Assembly: GCF_029623955.1 (NCBI RefSeq)
Contig: NZ_JARSBP010000004.1
Location: 124,001-188,000 of the forward strand
Direction of reading: 5' to 3'
Source of the DNA: Mycobacterium sp. 236(2023)
Lineage (GTDB): Bacteria > Actinomycetota > Actinomycetes > Mycobacteriales > Mycobacteriaceae
Length of the DNA stretch: 64,000 nucleotides
Positions 34,264 to 42,650 of this stretch are shown here, piece after piece; the first letter of the stretch is position 1; every line of letters starts with the position of its first letter. A program made the translations under genes and the position numbers. The notes beneath the pieces were generated by a model that was not told where the DNA came from, ran no database searches, and was given only the letters and a program-made list of their open reading frames with translations.

Positions 34264-35189
34264 CCGAGCCCACGGAGAACGCGGGGCCGACCGACAACGC
34301 GGAGTCCACCGAGGACGCTGAACCCGCCGCTGAGGCACCCGAGGCCGGCGAAGCGTCCGAAGGCCCGGCCGACACCGAGGGCCCGCGCCGGCGCGCGCGG
34401 CGCGAGCGTGAGGAACGCCGGGCTGCTCAGGCCAGGGCCACCGCCATCGAGGATGCCCGCCGGGAAGCCAAGCGCAAGGTGCTCGGCCAGGCCGAGCCGC
34501 AGACCAGGACCATCGGCCGCGGCACGGTGCGCGGGCTCAAAGTCCTGATGTGGACCGCCGTGCTCGCCGTCATCGTGGTGGGCCTGGGCCTGCTGCTCTA
34601 CTTCACGCCGATCATGTCGGCCCGCACCATCGTCGTCACGGGCATCGGGGCAGTGACGCAGGACGAGGTGGTGGCCGCCGCGGCCGTGGCGCCGGGGACG
34701 CCCCTGCTGCAGGTGAACACCGATGCCGTGGCCGAACGTATCGCCGAGATCCGTCGTGTCGCGTCGGCGCGGGTGCAGCGCCAGTATCCGTCGACGTTGC
34801 GGATCACGATCGTCGAGCGGGTGCCGGTGGTGGTCAGGGACTATCCGGACGGTGTGCACCTGTTCGACAAGGACGGCGTCGATTTCGCGACGGCTCCGCC
34901 GCCGCCGGGCATCCCGTATCTCGACACCGAGAACCCCGGTCCGAACGATCCGGCGACCGAGGCGGCGCTGCAGGTGATGACGTCGCTGCGCCCGGATGTC
35001 GCGAGCCAGGTGGGTCGGGTGTCGGCGCCGTCGATGGCGGCCATCACGCTGACGTTGATCGATGGCCGCACCGTGGTGTGGGGGACGACCGACCGCACCG
35101 AGGAGAAGGCGCTCAAGCTGGCCGCGCTGCTCACCCAGCCGGGCCAGGTCTACGACGTGTCCAGCCCCGATCTGCCGACCGTCAAGTAG
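34260..35189 (+). CDS. ftsQ: Division protein FtsQ (DivIB family)
   Basis: A 309-residue bitopic protein. An acidic then basic cytoplasmic region of about 95 residues is followed by one span (LMWTAVLAVIVVGLGLLLYF), the POTRA domain starting SARTIVVTGIGAVTQDEVV and the beta domain with VERVPVVVRDYPDGVHLFDKDG. FtsQ scaffolds FtsL/FtsB and recruits FtsW and PbpB. The cytoplasmic start is unusually rich in Glu and Ala. Last gene of the tightly overlapping run; a 191-bp gap follows. Confidence 0.93.
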   Translation: MTEPTENAGPTDNAESTEDAEPAAEAPEAGEASEGPADTEGPRRRARREREERRAAQARATAIEDARREAKRKVLGQAEPQTRTIGRGTVRGLKVLMWTAVLAVIVVGLGLLLYFTPIMSARTIVVTGIGAVTQDEVVAAAAVAPGTPLLQVNTDAVAERIAEIRRVASARVQRQYPSTLRITIVERVPVVVRDYPDGVHLFDKDGVDFATAPPPPGIPYLDTENPGPNDPATEAALQVMTSLRPDVASQVGRVSAPSMAAITLTLIDGRTVVWGTTDRTEEKALKLAALLTQPGQVYDVSSPDLPTVK

Positions 35190-35287
35190 CGCCGCGCAGA
35201 TTCCCAAATGATTTTGTCGTGTCGTTTCGGCGCGCCTGCTCGGCGTGTGTGCGACCCGGCCCTACCGTTCTGGTTGCGCGGAACAAC

Positions 35288-35305
35288 TTGACATAACTCT
35301 AAGCC
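35288..35305 (+). promoter_or_regulatory. Candidate ftsZ promoter region
   Basis: In the 191-bp ftsQ-ftsZ gap lies TTGACA (35288-35293) directly followed by the AT-rich TAACTCTAAG. TTGACA is a perfect -35 hexamer but the best -10 match, TAACTC, is too close to belong to it, so two overlapping promoters or an extended -10 may be involved. I remember a very similar sequence before ftsZ in other mycobacteria. Confidence 0.4.
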
Positions 35306-35380
35306 TCTTGTTGAGGTTGAGGGTTTGCTCCAGCGGTTATCCGTAACCAGACAGGCAATCGAAGGCAGGAAGGGCACCCA

Positions 35381-36556
35381 ATGACCCCCCCGCATAACTA
35401 CCTCGCAGTGATCAAGGTGGTCGGCATCGGCGGCGGTGGCGTCAACGCCGTCAACCGGATGATCGAACAGGGCCTCAAAGGCGTCGAGTTCATCGCGATC
35501 AACACCGACGCGCAGGCGCTGTTGATGAGTGATGCCGACGTCAAACTCGACGTCGGTCGTGACTCGACGCGCGGCCTCGGCGCCGGCGCGGATCCGGAGG
35601 TGGGCCGCAAGGCCGCCGAGGACGCCAAGGACGACATCGAGGAACTGCTGCGCGGCGCCGACATGGTGTTCGTGACCGCCGGCGAAGGCGGCGGTACCGG
35701 AACCGGTGGCGCACCGGTGGTGGCGTCGATCGCGCGCAAGCTCGGCGCGCTGACCGTCGGCGTCGTGACCCGGCCGTTCTCCTTCGAGGGCAAGCGCCGC
35801 AGCAACCAGGCCGAGAACGGCATCCAGGCGCTGCGCGAGAGCTGCGACACCCTCATCGTCATCCCGAACGACCGGCTGCTGCAGATGGGCGACGCCGCGG
35901 TCTCGCTGATGGACGCGTTCCGCAGCGCCGACGAGGTGCTCCTCAATGGTGTGCAGGGCATCACCGACCTGATCACCACCCCCGGTCTGATCAACGTCGA
36001 CTTCGCCGACGTCAAGGGCGTCATGAGTTCTGCGGGCACCGCGCTCATGGGTATCGGTTCGGCGCGAGGTGACGGCCGTGCGCTCAAGGCCGCCGAGATC
36101 GCGATCAACTCCCCGCTGCTGGAAGCGTCGATGGAGGGTGCGCAGGGCGTGCTTCTCTCTGTCGCGGGCGGCAGCGATCTGGGTCTGTTCGAGATCAACG
36201 AGGCCGCCTCGCTGGTTCAGGACTCCGCGCATCCGGACGCGAACATCATCTTCGGCACCGTCATCGACGATTCCCTCGGCGACGAGGTCCGTGTCACGGT
36301 CATCGCTGCGGGCTTCGACGCTGCCGGACCCGGTCGCAAGCCGGTGACCGGTGAGACGCAGGCCGCAGCCGCCGCGGCGGCCCAGCCGATCGCGCCGGGC
36401 AAGGCCGGCCGGGTGAACTCGTCGATCTTCGAGCCGTCGGACGCCGCGAGTGTGCCCGCCGGGCATACGAACGGCGCGACGGTCCGGATCGGTGGCGGAG
36501 GCGACGACGGCATCTCCGATGACGACGTCGACGTGCCGCCGTTCATGCGCCACTGA
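35381..36556 (+). CDS. ftsZ: Cell division GTPase FtsZ
   Basis: A 391-residue tubulin-like GTPase that forms the Z ring. The tubulin signature is GGGTGTGGAPVVA; the N-terminal nucleotide fold is VVGIGGGGVNAVNRM, the T7 loop is NVDFADVKGVM. The C-terminal linker is short and ends DDDVDVPPFMRH, the conserved tail that binds SepF and FtsW. ATG start with AGGAAGGG upstream. The 191-bp leader indicates expression separate from the upstream mur genes. Confidence 0.98.
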   Translation: MTPPHNYLAVIKVVGIGGGGVNAVNRMIEQGLKGVEFIAINTDAQALLMSDADVKLDVGRDSTRGLGAGADPEVGRKAAEDAKDDIEELLRGADMVFVTAGEGGGTGTGGAPVVASIARKLGALTVGVVTRPFSFEGKRRSNQAENGIQALRESCDTLIVIPNDRLLQMGDAAVSLMDAFRSADEVLLNGVQGITDLITTPGLINVDFADVKGVMSSAGTALMGIGSARGDGRALKAAEIAINSPLLEASMEGAQGVLLSVAGGSDLGLFEINEAASLVQDSAHPDANIIFGTVIDDSLGDEVRVTVIAAGFDAAGPGRKPVTGETQAAAAAAAQPIAPGKAGRVNSSIFEPSDAASVPAGHTNGATVRIGGGGDDGISDDDVDVPPFMRH

Positions 36557-36569
36557 CCCGCGTGCGGTC

Positions 36570-37286
36570 GTGACATTCCGGGTTCGGCGCGTCACCACCA
36601 CTCGTGCGGGCGGGGTGTCCAAGCCGCCGTTCGCGACGTTCAATCTCGGCGATCACGTGGGCGACGACCCGAATGCCGTTGCCGCCAACCGTCGTCGGCT
36701 CGCCGAGGCGATCAAGACCGACGGCATCGTCTGGATGAACCAGGTGCACAGCGCCACCGTCGCCGTCGTCGACCACGGTGCTGCCAACGGTGACACTGTC
36801 GCCGCCACGGACGGTCTGGTGACGACGGTGCCGCGGCTGGCGCTGGCCGTGGTGACCGCGGACTGTGTTCCGGTGTTGATGGCCGATGCGCGGGCGGGGG
36901 TGGTGGCCGCCGTCCACGCCGGCCGGGTCGGTGCCGCCAACGGCATCGTCGCGAACGCGCTGAAGGCGATGGTCGGCGCGGGCGCAAAAGCCGGTGACGT
37001 CTCGGTGCTGTTGGGCCCCGCCGTCAGCGGCCGCAATTACGAGGTGCCCGAAGAGATGGCCGCCGATGTCGAGCTCGCACTGCCCGGGAGCCTGACGACG
37101 ACGGCCCGGGGCACTCGTGGCCTGGATCTTCGAGCAGGCATCGCCGCGCAGTTGCGGTCGCTCGGTGTCCGCGCGATCGACATCGATCCGCGGTGCACGG
37201 TCGAGGATCGGAATCTGTTCAGCCATCGTCGAGATGCCCCCACCGGGCGGCTCGCGTCGCTGATCTGGCTGGAGCCGAGGCGATGA
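36570..37286 (+). CDS. pgeF: Polyphenol oxidase/purine nucleosidase-like protein PgeF (YfiH family, Rv2149c type)
   Basis: A 238-residue protein of the DUF152 laccase-domain family. In E. coli PgeF removes UDP-MurNAc-L-Ser made by MurC errors, which suits the dcw position; others report laccase or purine nucleosidase activity. Metal-site motifs: NQVHSATV, VTADCVPVLMAD and HAGRVGAANG. The last differs from the common HAGWRG form. The GTG at 36570 starts VTFRVRRVTTTRAGG, 13 nt after the ftsZ stop. It overlaps yggS by 4 nt. Confidence 0.85.
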   Translation: MTFRVRRVTTTRAGGVSKPPFATFNLGDHVGDDPNAVAANRRRLAEAIKTDGIVWMNQVHSATVAVVDHGAANGDTVAATDGLVTTVPRLALAVVTADCVPVLMADARAGVVAAVHAGRVGAANGIVANALKAMVGAGAKAGDVSVLLGPAVSGRNYEVPEEMAADVELALPGSLTTTARGTRGLDLRAGIAAQLRSLGVRAIDIDPRCTVEDRNLFSHRRDAPTGRLASLIWLEPRR

Positions 37287-38110
37287 CGGAGCGGGAGGAG
37301 GAACTGGCGCGGGCACTCGCCGAAGTCCGTGCTCGTCTGGAGCGAGCCGCGGCGGCCTCGGGTCGCGATGTCGACGAAATCGAGCTGCTGCCCGTCACCA
37401 AGTTCTTCCCGGCCGATGACGTCGCCGCGCTGACCCGGCTCGGCTGCACGGCGTTCGCCGAGTCGCGAGACCAGGAAGCCGCGGCCAAGGTGGAGGAGGT
37501 CCGCCGGTTGGGTGGACCCGGGCAGATCCGCTGGCACATGGTCGGCCGCATCCAGCGCAACAAGGCGCGCTCGGTGGCCGGTTGGGCCTACGCGGCGCAT
37601 TCGGTCGACAGCCCGAAAGTGGTTGCGGCACTGGACCGGGCGGCCACCGAGGCGCTGGGTGACGGGCGCCGCACCGAGCCACTGAGGGTGTATCTGCAGC
37701 TCAGCCTCGACGGTGACGAGGCTCGGGGCGGTATCGACGTCGACGCGACCGGTCGTATCGACGATTTGTGTGCCACGGTCGACGCCGCGCCGGGGTTGCA
37801 GTTCGTGGGACTGATGGCGATTCCGCCGCTGAACTCGGATGCCGGCGAAGCGTTCGCTCGCCTGGAACGCGAGCGTGCGCGGCTGCAGGGGAGCTATCAG
37901 CAACGTCTCGGGCTGTCGGCGGGGATGTCGGGAGATCTCGAAGCCGCGGTGGAACATGGTTCGACGTGTGTGCGTGTCGGTACCGCGTTAATGGGACCCC
38001 GACCGCTAACGTCACCGGAAGTAGTCACACCAGTCACACCTTCATCACAGACAACAGATTCGCTGGAAAAACCTCAGGCAGCGCCACCGTACGAAGGGTC
38101 CGAACAATGA
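37283..38110 (+). CDS. Pyridoxal phosphate homeostasis protein (YggS/PLPBP family)
   Basis: A 275-residue PLP-binding barrel without a partner domain. The cofactor lysine is K40 in LLPVTKFFP; later motifs are WHMVGRIQRNKAR and MAIPPLNSDAGEAF and a final VEHGSTCVRVGTALMG. The C-terminus is extended by about 30 residues beyond the core, rich in Thr, Pro and Ser (TSPEVVTPVTPSSQTTDS), absent from the short E. coli protein. ATG overlaps the pgeF stop; the gene stop overlaps the sepF start. Confidence 0.9.
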   Translation: MTEREEELARALAEVRARLERAAAASGRDVDEIELLPVTKFFPADDVAALTRLGCTAFAESRDQEAAAKVEEVRRLGGPGQIRWHMVGRIQRNKARSVAGWAYAAHSVDSPKVVAALDRAATEALGDGRRTEPLRVYLQLSLDGDEARGGIDVDATGRIDDLCATVDAAPGLQFVGLMAIPPLNSDAGEAFARLERERARLQGSYQQRLGLSAGMSGDLEAAVEHGSTCVRVGTALMGPRPLTSPEVVTPVTPSSQTTDSLEKPQAAPPYEGSEQ

Positions 38111-38748
38111 GCACACTGCACAAAGTCAAGGCCTACTTCGGTATGGCGCCGATGGACGACTACGAAGACGATTATTACGAGGACGACGACCGCGGCCCCG
38201 CCCGCGGCTACCGCCGGCCCCGGGAGGATCGTCTCGACGATGAGGGTTACACCCGCGGCTACGACGACCGCCGCGAGTACGACGAGCCCGCGGGTTACCG
38301 CGGCGGGATGGCCGGCGGCTTCGATGACGCCCGGTTCGAGTCCCGGATGCGCACGCCGCGCGAATTCGACCGCACCCCACCGCGTTTCGGCGCGATGAGG
38401 GGCTCGACCCGCGGCGCGCTGGCGATGGATCCGCGTGGCATGGCGGAACTGTTCGAGGCGGGCAGCCCGATGGCCAAGATCACCACGCTGCGCCCGAAGG
38501 ACTACAGCGAGGCCCGCACCATCGGTGAGCGGTTCCGCGACGGCACCCCGGTGATCATGGACCTGGTGTCGATGGACAACGCCGACGCCAAGCGGCTGGT
38601 CGACTTCGCGGCCGGACTGGCCTTCGCGCTGCGGGGTTCGTTCGACAAGGTCGCCACCAAGGTGTTCCTGCTGTCACCCGCGGATGTGGACGTCACTGCC
38701 GAGCAGCGTCGCCGGATCGCCGAGGCGGGCTTCTACGCCTACCAGTAG
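38107..38748 (+). CDS. sepF: Cell division protein SepF
   Basis: A 213-residue protein. It starts with a membrane-targeting amphipathic helix (STLHKVKAYFGM), continues with a strongly acidic and Tyr-rich linker (DDYEDDYYEDDD) and Arg/Asp repeats, and ends in the conserved DUF552 domain from about residue 115 (KITTLRPKDYSEARTIGERF to FLLSPADVDVTAEQ). SepF anchors FtsZ to the membrane. ATG with GAAGGG upstream, overlapping the yggS stop. Confidence 0.95.
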   Translation: MSTLHKVKAYFGMAPMDDYEDDYYEDDDRGPARGYRRPREDRLDDEGYTRGYDDRREYDEPAGYRGGMAGGFDDARFESRMRTPREFDRTPPRFGAMRGSTRGALAMDPRGMAELFEAGSPMAKITTLRPKDYSEARTIGERFRDGTPVIMDLVSMDNADAKRLVDFAAGLAFALRGSFDKVATKVFLLSPADVDVTAEQRRRIAEAGFYAYQ

Positions 38749-38856
38749 CTAGGGGCGCCACCCCGGGTAGGCTGACTTCGTCGCACTCTGTTGCGGCCAC
38801 GGCCGTGCGCGGCCTGTTGTCAAAGTCACACATCTGCCTGAGTGAGGTCGGCTTCG

Positions 38857-39147
38857 TTGGCGCTCTTCTTCGAAATCCTGGGTTTCGCGCTGTTCGTTTT
38901 CTGGCTGCTTCTCATCGCCCGGGTCGTGGTGGAGTTCATCCGCTCGTTCAGTCGTGACTGGCACCCTCGCGGCGCGACAGTTGTTGTGCTGGAAATCATC
39001 ATGACGCTGACGGATCCGCCGGTGAAACTTCTTCGTCGGATAATTCCGCAGCTCACGATAGGTGCGGTTCGGTTCGACCTGTCGATCATGGTGTTGCTGC
39101 TGGTGGCGTTCATCGGTATGCAGCTGGCTTTCGGCGCCGCCGTCTGA
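38857..39147 (+). CDS. YggT-family membrane protein (Rv2146c type)
   Basis: A 96-residue protein with two membrane spans: FFEILGFALFVFWLLLIARVVVEF and a C-terminal FDLSIMVLLLVAFIGMQLAFG. Between them is the family motif MTLTDPPVKLLRRIIPQLTIG. YggT proteins in the dcw neighbourhood are linked to division or membrane processes but without a defined activity. I use the TTG at 38857 because it gives the length remembered for the M. tuberculosis protein; GTG 38842 would add five residues. Confidence 0.85.
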   Translation: MALFFEILGFALFVFWLLLIARVVVEFIRSFSRDWHPRGATVVVLEIIMTLTDPPVKLLRRIIPQLTIGAVRFDLSIMVLLLVAFIGMQLAFGAAV

Positions 39148-39361
39148 CGTCCTCGCGGACGCGACGTCGGTGCGGGCAAAAGGCCTGAGATCGGCCATTC
39201 CGGCGTTTGTGGCCACGACCTGGAAAGTTGAGTTTCGGTATTAATTATCGGCCTCTCCTGCAACCGCCGGGTCGCGTGTGACAGGATGGACGCCAGTTAC
39301 GTTCCAGCAAGGCTTTACACTTCGTGATCAGTTGACGGTCCAGACCTCAAGGGGGCAGACA

Positions 39362-40192
39362 ATGCCGCTCACTCCTGCCGACGTGCACAACGTGGCATTC
39401 AGCAAGCCACCCATTGGGAAGCGCGGCTACAACGAGGACGAGGTCGACGCCTTCCTCGATCTCGTCGAGAACGAGCTGTCTCGCCTCATCGAGGAGAACA
39501 CCGACCTGCGTCAGCGGGTCGCTGAGCTGGACCAGGAGCTGTCCGGAGCCCGTGCCGGCGGCGGTGCCGCCCAGCCGACTCAGACCATCCCAGTCTACGA
39601 GCCGGAGCCCGAACCCGCACCGGAACCGGAGCCCGAGCCGCAGCCCGTCTACGAGGCCCCGCCCGTACAGCAGGCGCCGGCCGCGTCGGTGACCGAGGAC
39701 CAGCACATGCGTGCCGCGAAGATTCTCGGCCTCGCCCAGGACACTGCGGATCGCCTGACCGGCAGCGCCAAGGCCGAGTCCGAGAAGATGCTCGCCGATG
39801 CGCGCGCCCAGGCCGACCAGTTGGTCACCGAGGCCCGCCAGACCGCCGAGACCACGGTGACCGAGGCCCGTCAGCGCGCGGACGCGATGCTGGCCGATGC
39901 GCAGAACCGGTCCGAGACCCAGCTGCGCCAGGCGCAGGAGAAGGCGGACGCGCTGCAGGCCGACGCCGAGCGCAAGCATTCCGAAATCATGGGCACGATC
40001 AACCAGCAGCGCACCGTGCTCGAAGGCCGCCTCGAGCAGCTGCGCACGTTCGAGCGTGAATACCGCACCCGCTTGAAGACCTACCTGGAATCGCAGCTCG
40101 AAGAGCTCGGCCAGCGCGGTTCCGCGGCGCCGGTGGATTCGGGTGCCAACAACGACGGCGGCTTCAACCAGTTCAACCGGGGCAACAACTGA
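39362..40192 (+). CDS. wag31: Polar growth scaffold Wag31 (DivIVA)
   Basis: A 276-residue coiled-coil protein that marks the cell poles and directs tip growth. The N-terminal DivIVA domain MPLTPADVHNVAFSKPPIGK reads on into GYNEDEVDAFLD. Thr73, the PknA site in M. tuberculosis, is conserved in AAQPTQTIP. A Pro/Glu repeat linker (about residues 80-103) follows, then a long coiled coil (about 115-250). ATG 39362 with GGGGGCAG upstream. The 214-bp gap before it contains an AT-rich TATTAATTAT near 39239 that may be a promoter. Confidence 0.95.
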   Translation: MPLTPADVHNVAFSKPPIGKRGYNEDEVDAFLDLVENELSRLIEENTDLRQRVAELDQELSGARAGGGAAQPTQTIPVYEPEPEPAPEPEPEPQPVYEAPPVQQAPAASVTEDQHMRAAKILGLAQDTADRLTGSAKAESEKMLADARAQADQLVTEARQTAETTVTEARQRADAMLADAQNRSETQLRQAQEKADALQADAERKHSEIMGTINQQRTVLEGRLEQLRTFEREYRTRLKTYLESQLEELGQRGSAAPVDSGANNDGGFNQFNRGNN

Positions 40193-40234
40193 GGCGCCTG
40201 CGCCTCCGCTAATGACACTGCCTAGGGTGGGCCC

Positions 40235-40567
40235 ATGCTGATCGTCGCGCTCGTTCTCGCCGTCATCGGTCTCGCTGCCCTGGTGATGGCTGTCGTCACC
40301 AGCAACGAGCTCATCGCCTGGGTGTGCATCGTCGCCAGCGTCATCGGCGTGGTGTTGTTGATCGTCGACGCCATCCGGGACCGCTCAAAGGGTGACACTG
40401 CCGAAACTGCTTCTGACACAGCGGATTCGGCAGACGACGAGCCCGATTACGAGGACTATCCGGACGAGGCGCCGATCGCCGACGAGTACGACGAGGCGCC
40501 GGGCGACGACGAGACGGTTGCGGTCGACGTCGCGCCGGCCACCACGGACGAGCCCCCGAAGAACTGA
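40235..40567 (+). CDS. Small membrane protein with acidic tail (Rv2144c type)
   Basis: A 110-residue protein with two hydrophobic segments (LIVALVLAVIGLAALVMAVV and LIAWVCIVASVIGVVLLIVD) forming a hairpin, then a highly acidic cytoplasmic tail of about 60 residues (DEPDYEDYPDEAPIADEYDE). It follows wag31 by 42 bp on the same strand and may be in its operon. No function known to me. Confidence 0.78.
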   Translation: MLIVALVLAVIGLAALVMAVVTSNELIAWVCIVASVIGVVLLIVDAIRDRSKGDTAETASDTADSADDEPDYEDYPDEAPIADEYDEAPGDDETVAVDVAPATTDEPPKN

Positions 40568-40570
40568 CTG

Positions 40571-41221
40571 TCAGCCACTGGCCGCGAGCAACTCGCGCAC
40601 CTCGTCGTCGCTGACCTGGTGGAAGTCGGCGAAGACCTGTCCGACCGCCTGGAAGTGGGTCGGCATGGTCGAACACACCACGCTGTCGGCCTCGTCGCCC
40701 AGTGACCGGCACACCGACGGCGGACCGACCGGGACGCCGACGATGACGTGCGCGGCGCCGGCCTGCCGCACGGACCGCACGGCCGCGACCATGCTGGCGC
40801 CGGTGGCGACCCCGTCGTCGACGAGGATCACGGTGTGACCCGAGACGGAGAGCGGCTCGCGGTCACCGAGGTAGACGCGTTCCCGGCGCCGCAGCTCGGC
40901 CGTCTCGCGCGTGATGGCGTCGCGCACATCGCCGTCGCCGATGCCGAGGCTGCGCAACAGCTCGGAGTTCAGCACCACGCCGCCGCCGGTGGCGATCGCG
41001 CCCATGGCGAGTTCCGGCCACTGCGGCACCCCGAGCTTGCGGACGATGCAGACGCCGAGCGGGGCATGCAGAGCCTGCGCGACCTCTGACGCGATGGGCA
41101 CACCGCCGCGCGCGAGTCCGAGTACGAGAAGGTGGTCCCGGCCCTGATACCGCGCGAGGTCGCATGCCAGCACCCGACCGGCCTCGCGGCGATCTCGGAA
41201 CGTTTTGGTGACGTGTTTCAT
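40571..41221 (-). CDS. Phosphoribosyltransferase-domain protein (Rv2143 type)
   Basis: A 216-residue type I PRTase fold. The PRPP-binding loop is VILVDDGVATGASM; an upstream LARGGVPIASEVA corresponds to the PPi loop. The hood region carries GVCIVRKLGVPQWPELAMGA. Substrate cannot be read from sequence; such stand-alone PRTase-like proteins often lack a known nucleobase. ATG at 41219-41221. It is convergent with the small membrane protein gene, 3 bp apart. Confidence 0.82.
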   Translation of the reverse strand: MKHVTKTFRDRREAGRVLACDLARYQGRDHLLVLGLARGGVPIASEVAQALHAPLGVCIVRKLGVPQWPELAMGAIATGGGVVLNSELLRSLGIGDGDVRDAITRETAELRRRERVYLGDREPLSVSGHTVILVDDGVATGASMVAAVRSVRQAGAAHVIVGVPVGPPSVCRSLGDEADSVVCSTMPTHFQAVGQVFADFHQVSDDEVRELLAASG

Positions 41222-41300
41222 GGCGCGTCTCGTGCGGTGTACTCGGCGTGAGTACCTGTTCGATTATGGGGCAATACACACCCCGGAACCAGGGAGGGCC

Positions 41301-42650
41301 ATGGGCATCGAATACGAGACCGTCGTCGACCATCCGCGTGACGTGGTGTGGGACTGGTTCAGCCGTCCGGGCGCGATGCCCCGGCTGGTGCCGCCGTGGC
41401 AGCCGATGACCGTGGTGGCGGAGGCGCAGTCGTTGTCCGACGGTGTCGCGGTGCTCGGGTTGCCGGGTGGGTTGCGCTGGGTGGCGCGCCACGATCCGGC
41501 CGCCTACGTTCCGGGCAGTCGCTTCGCCGACGAGTTGTCGTCGCACGGCCTGACGTCGTGGCCGCCGCGGGTGATCGGCGGGTGGCGGCACACCCACACC
41601 TTCGCCGATGTCGGCGCGCAGACCCGGGTGCACGATGAGGTGGACGCCGTCGTCCCTGCCGCTGGTCTGCGGTCGACGTTCGTGTACCGGCACCGGCAGA
41701 TCGCCGACGACCTCGCCGCGCACCGCCGCGCAGCCGAGGCCGGGATGGAGCCGATGGTCGTCGCGCTGACCGGATCGTCCGGTCTCGTCGGCTCCGCGCT
41801 GCGGGCATTCCTGACCAGCGGCGGCCACCGGGTGATCCGGCTTGTCCGCGGCGCCGCGACGGGGGACGACGAGCGGCAATGGAACCCGCCGGACCCGGCG
41901 GCCGACCTGCTCAGCGGTGTGGACGCGGTGGTGCACCTGGCGGGGGCATCGATCGCGGGCCGGTTCACCGACGGGCACCGGGCCGCGATCCGGGACAGCC
42001 GCATCGAGCCGACCCGGCTGCTGGCCGCAGCTGCGGCGGCATCTGATGACGGTCCGCGCGTGTTCGTCAGTGCGTCGGCGATCGGTTTCTACGGCTTCGA
42101 CCGCGGCGACGTGCAGTTGACCGAGGACAGCACCCGCGGAGACGGGTTCCTCGCCGACGTCGTCGCCGACTGGGAGGCGGCGACGACGCCTGCAGTTGAT
42201 GCGGGGCTGCGCGTGGTGACGGTGCGGACCGGAATCGTGCAGTCGGCCAACGGAGGAACGCTGCGTCTGATGCGCCCGCTGTTCGCTGCGGGGCTGGGGG
42301 GACGGCTGGGCAGTGGCAGGCAGTGGCTGTCGTGGATCGGGCTCGACGATCTGGTCGACATCTATCACCGTGCGCTGTATGACGCTCGGCTCAGCGGTCC
42401 GGTGAACGCGGTCGGGCCCGATCCGGTGCGAAACTCCGAGTACACCGAGGAGCTGGCCCGCGTGCTGCACCGTCCCGCCGTGCTTCCGGTGCCCTCATTC
42501 GGACCGCGGCTGCTGCTGGGGGAGCAGGGTGCGCGCGAGCTGGCTGCTGCGAACCAGCGGGTGATTCCTGCGAAGCTGTTCGGCGTCGACCATACGTTCC
42601 GGCACCCCGATGTCGCCGACGCGCTGGCGCATCAGCTCGGGCGCGGCTGA
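41301..42650 (+). CDS. SRPBCC domain fused to TIGR01777-type NAD(P) epimerase
   Basis: A 449-residue two-domain protein. Residues 1-148 are START-like (IEYETVVDHPRDVVWDWFSRPGAM). From residue 153 a Rossmann domain begins with VALTGSSGLVGSAL and continues as a TIGR01777 (YfcH-like) epimerase with VVHLAGASIAGRF, FVSASAIGFYG and a C-terminal VLPVPSFGPRLLLGE. The fusion is found in M. tuberculosis-type proteins such as Rv2216. ATG 41301 with AGGGAGGG 4 nt upstream. Ends in a 19-nt overlap with the amidotransferase gene. Substrate unknown. Confidence 0.85.
   Translation: MGIEYETVVDHPRDVVWDWFSRPGAMPRLVPPWQPMTVVAEAQSLSDGVAVLGLPGGLRWVARHDPAAYVPGSRFADELSSHGLTSWPPRVIGGWRHTHTFADVGAQTRVHDEVDAVVPAAGLRSTFVYRHRQIADDLAAHRRAAEAGMEPMVVALTGSSGLVGSALRAFLTSGGHRVIRLVRGAATGDDERQWNPPDPAADLLSGVDAVVHLAGASIAGRFTDGHRAAIRDSRIEPTRLLAAAAAASDDGPRVFVSASAIGFYGFDRGDVQLTEDSTRGDGFLADVVADWEAATTPAVDAGLRVVTVRTGIVQSANGGTLRLMRPLFAAGLGGRLGSGRQWLSWIGLDDLVDIYHRALYDARLSGPVNAVGPDPVRNSEYTEELARVLHRPAVLPVPSFGPRLLLGEQGARELAAANQRVIPAKLFGVDHTFRHPDVADALAHQLGRG

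Noticed and set aside
39148..39361. Definite promoter for wag31
   Set aside because: The TATTAATTAT near 39239 is suggestive, but no correctly spaced -35 is present, so I mention it only in the gene entry.
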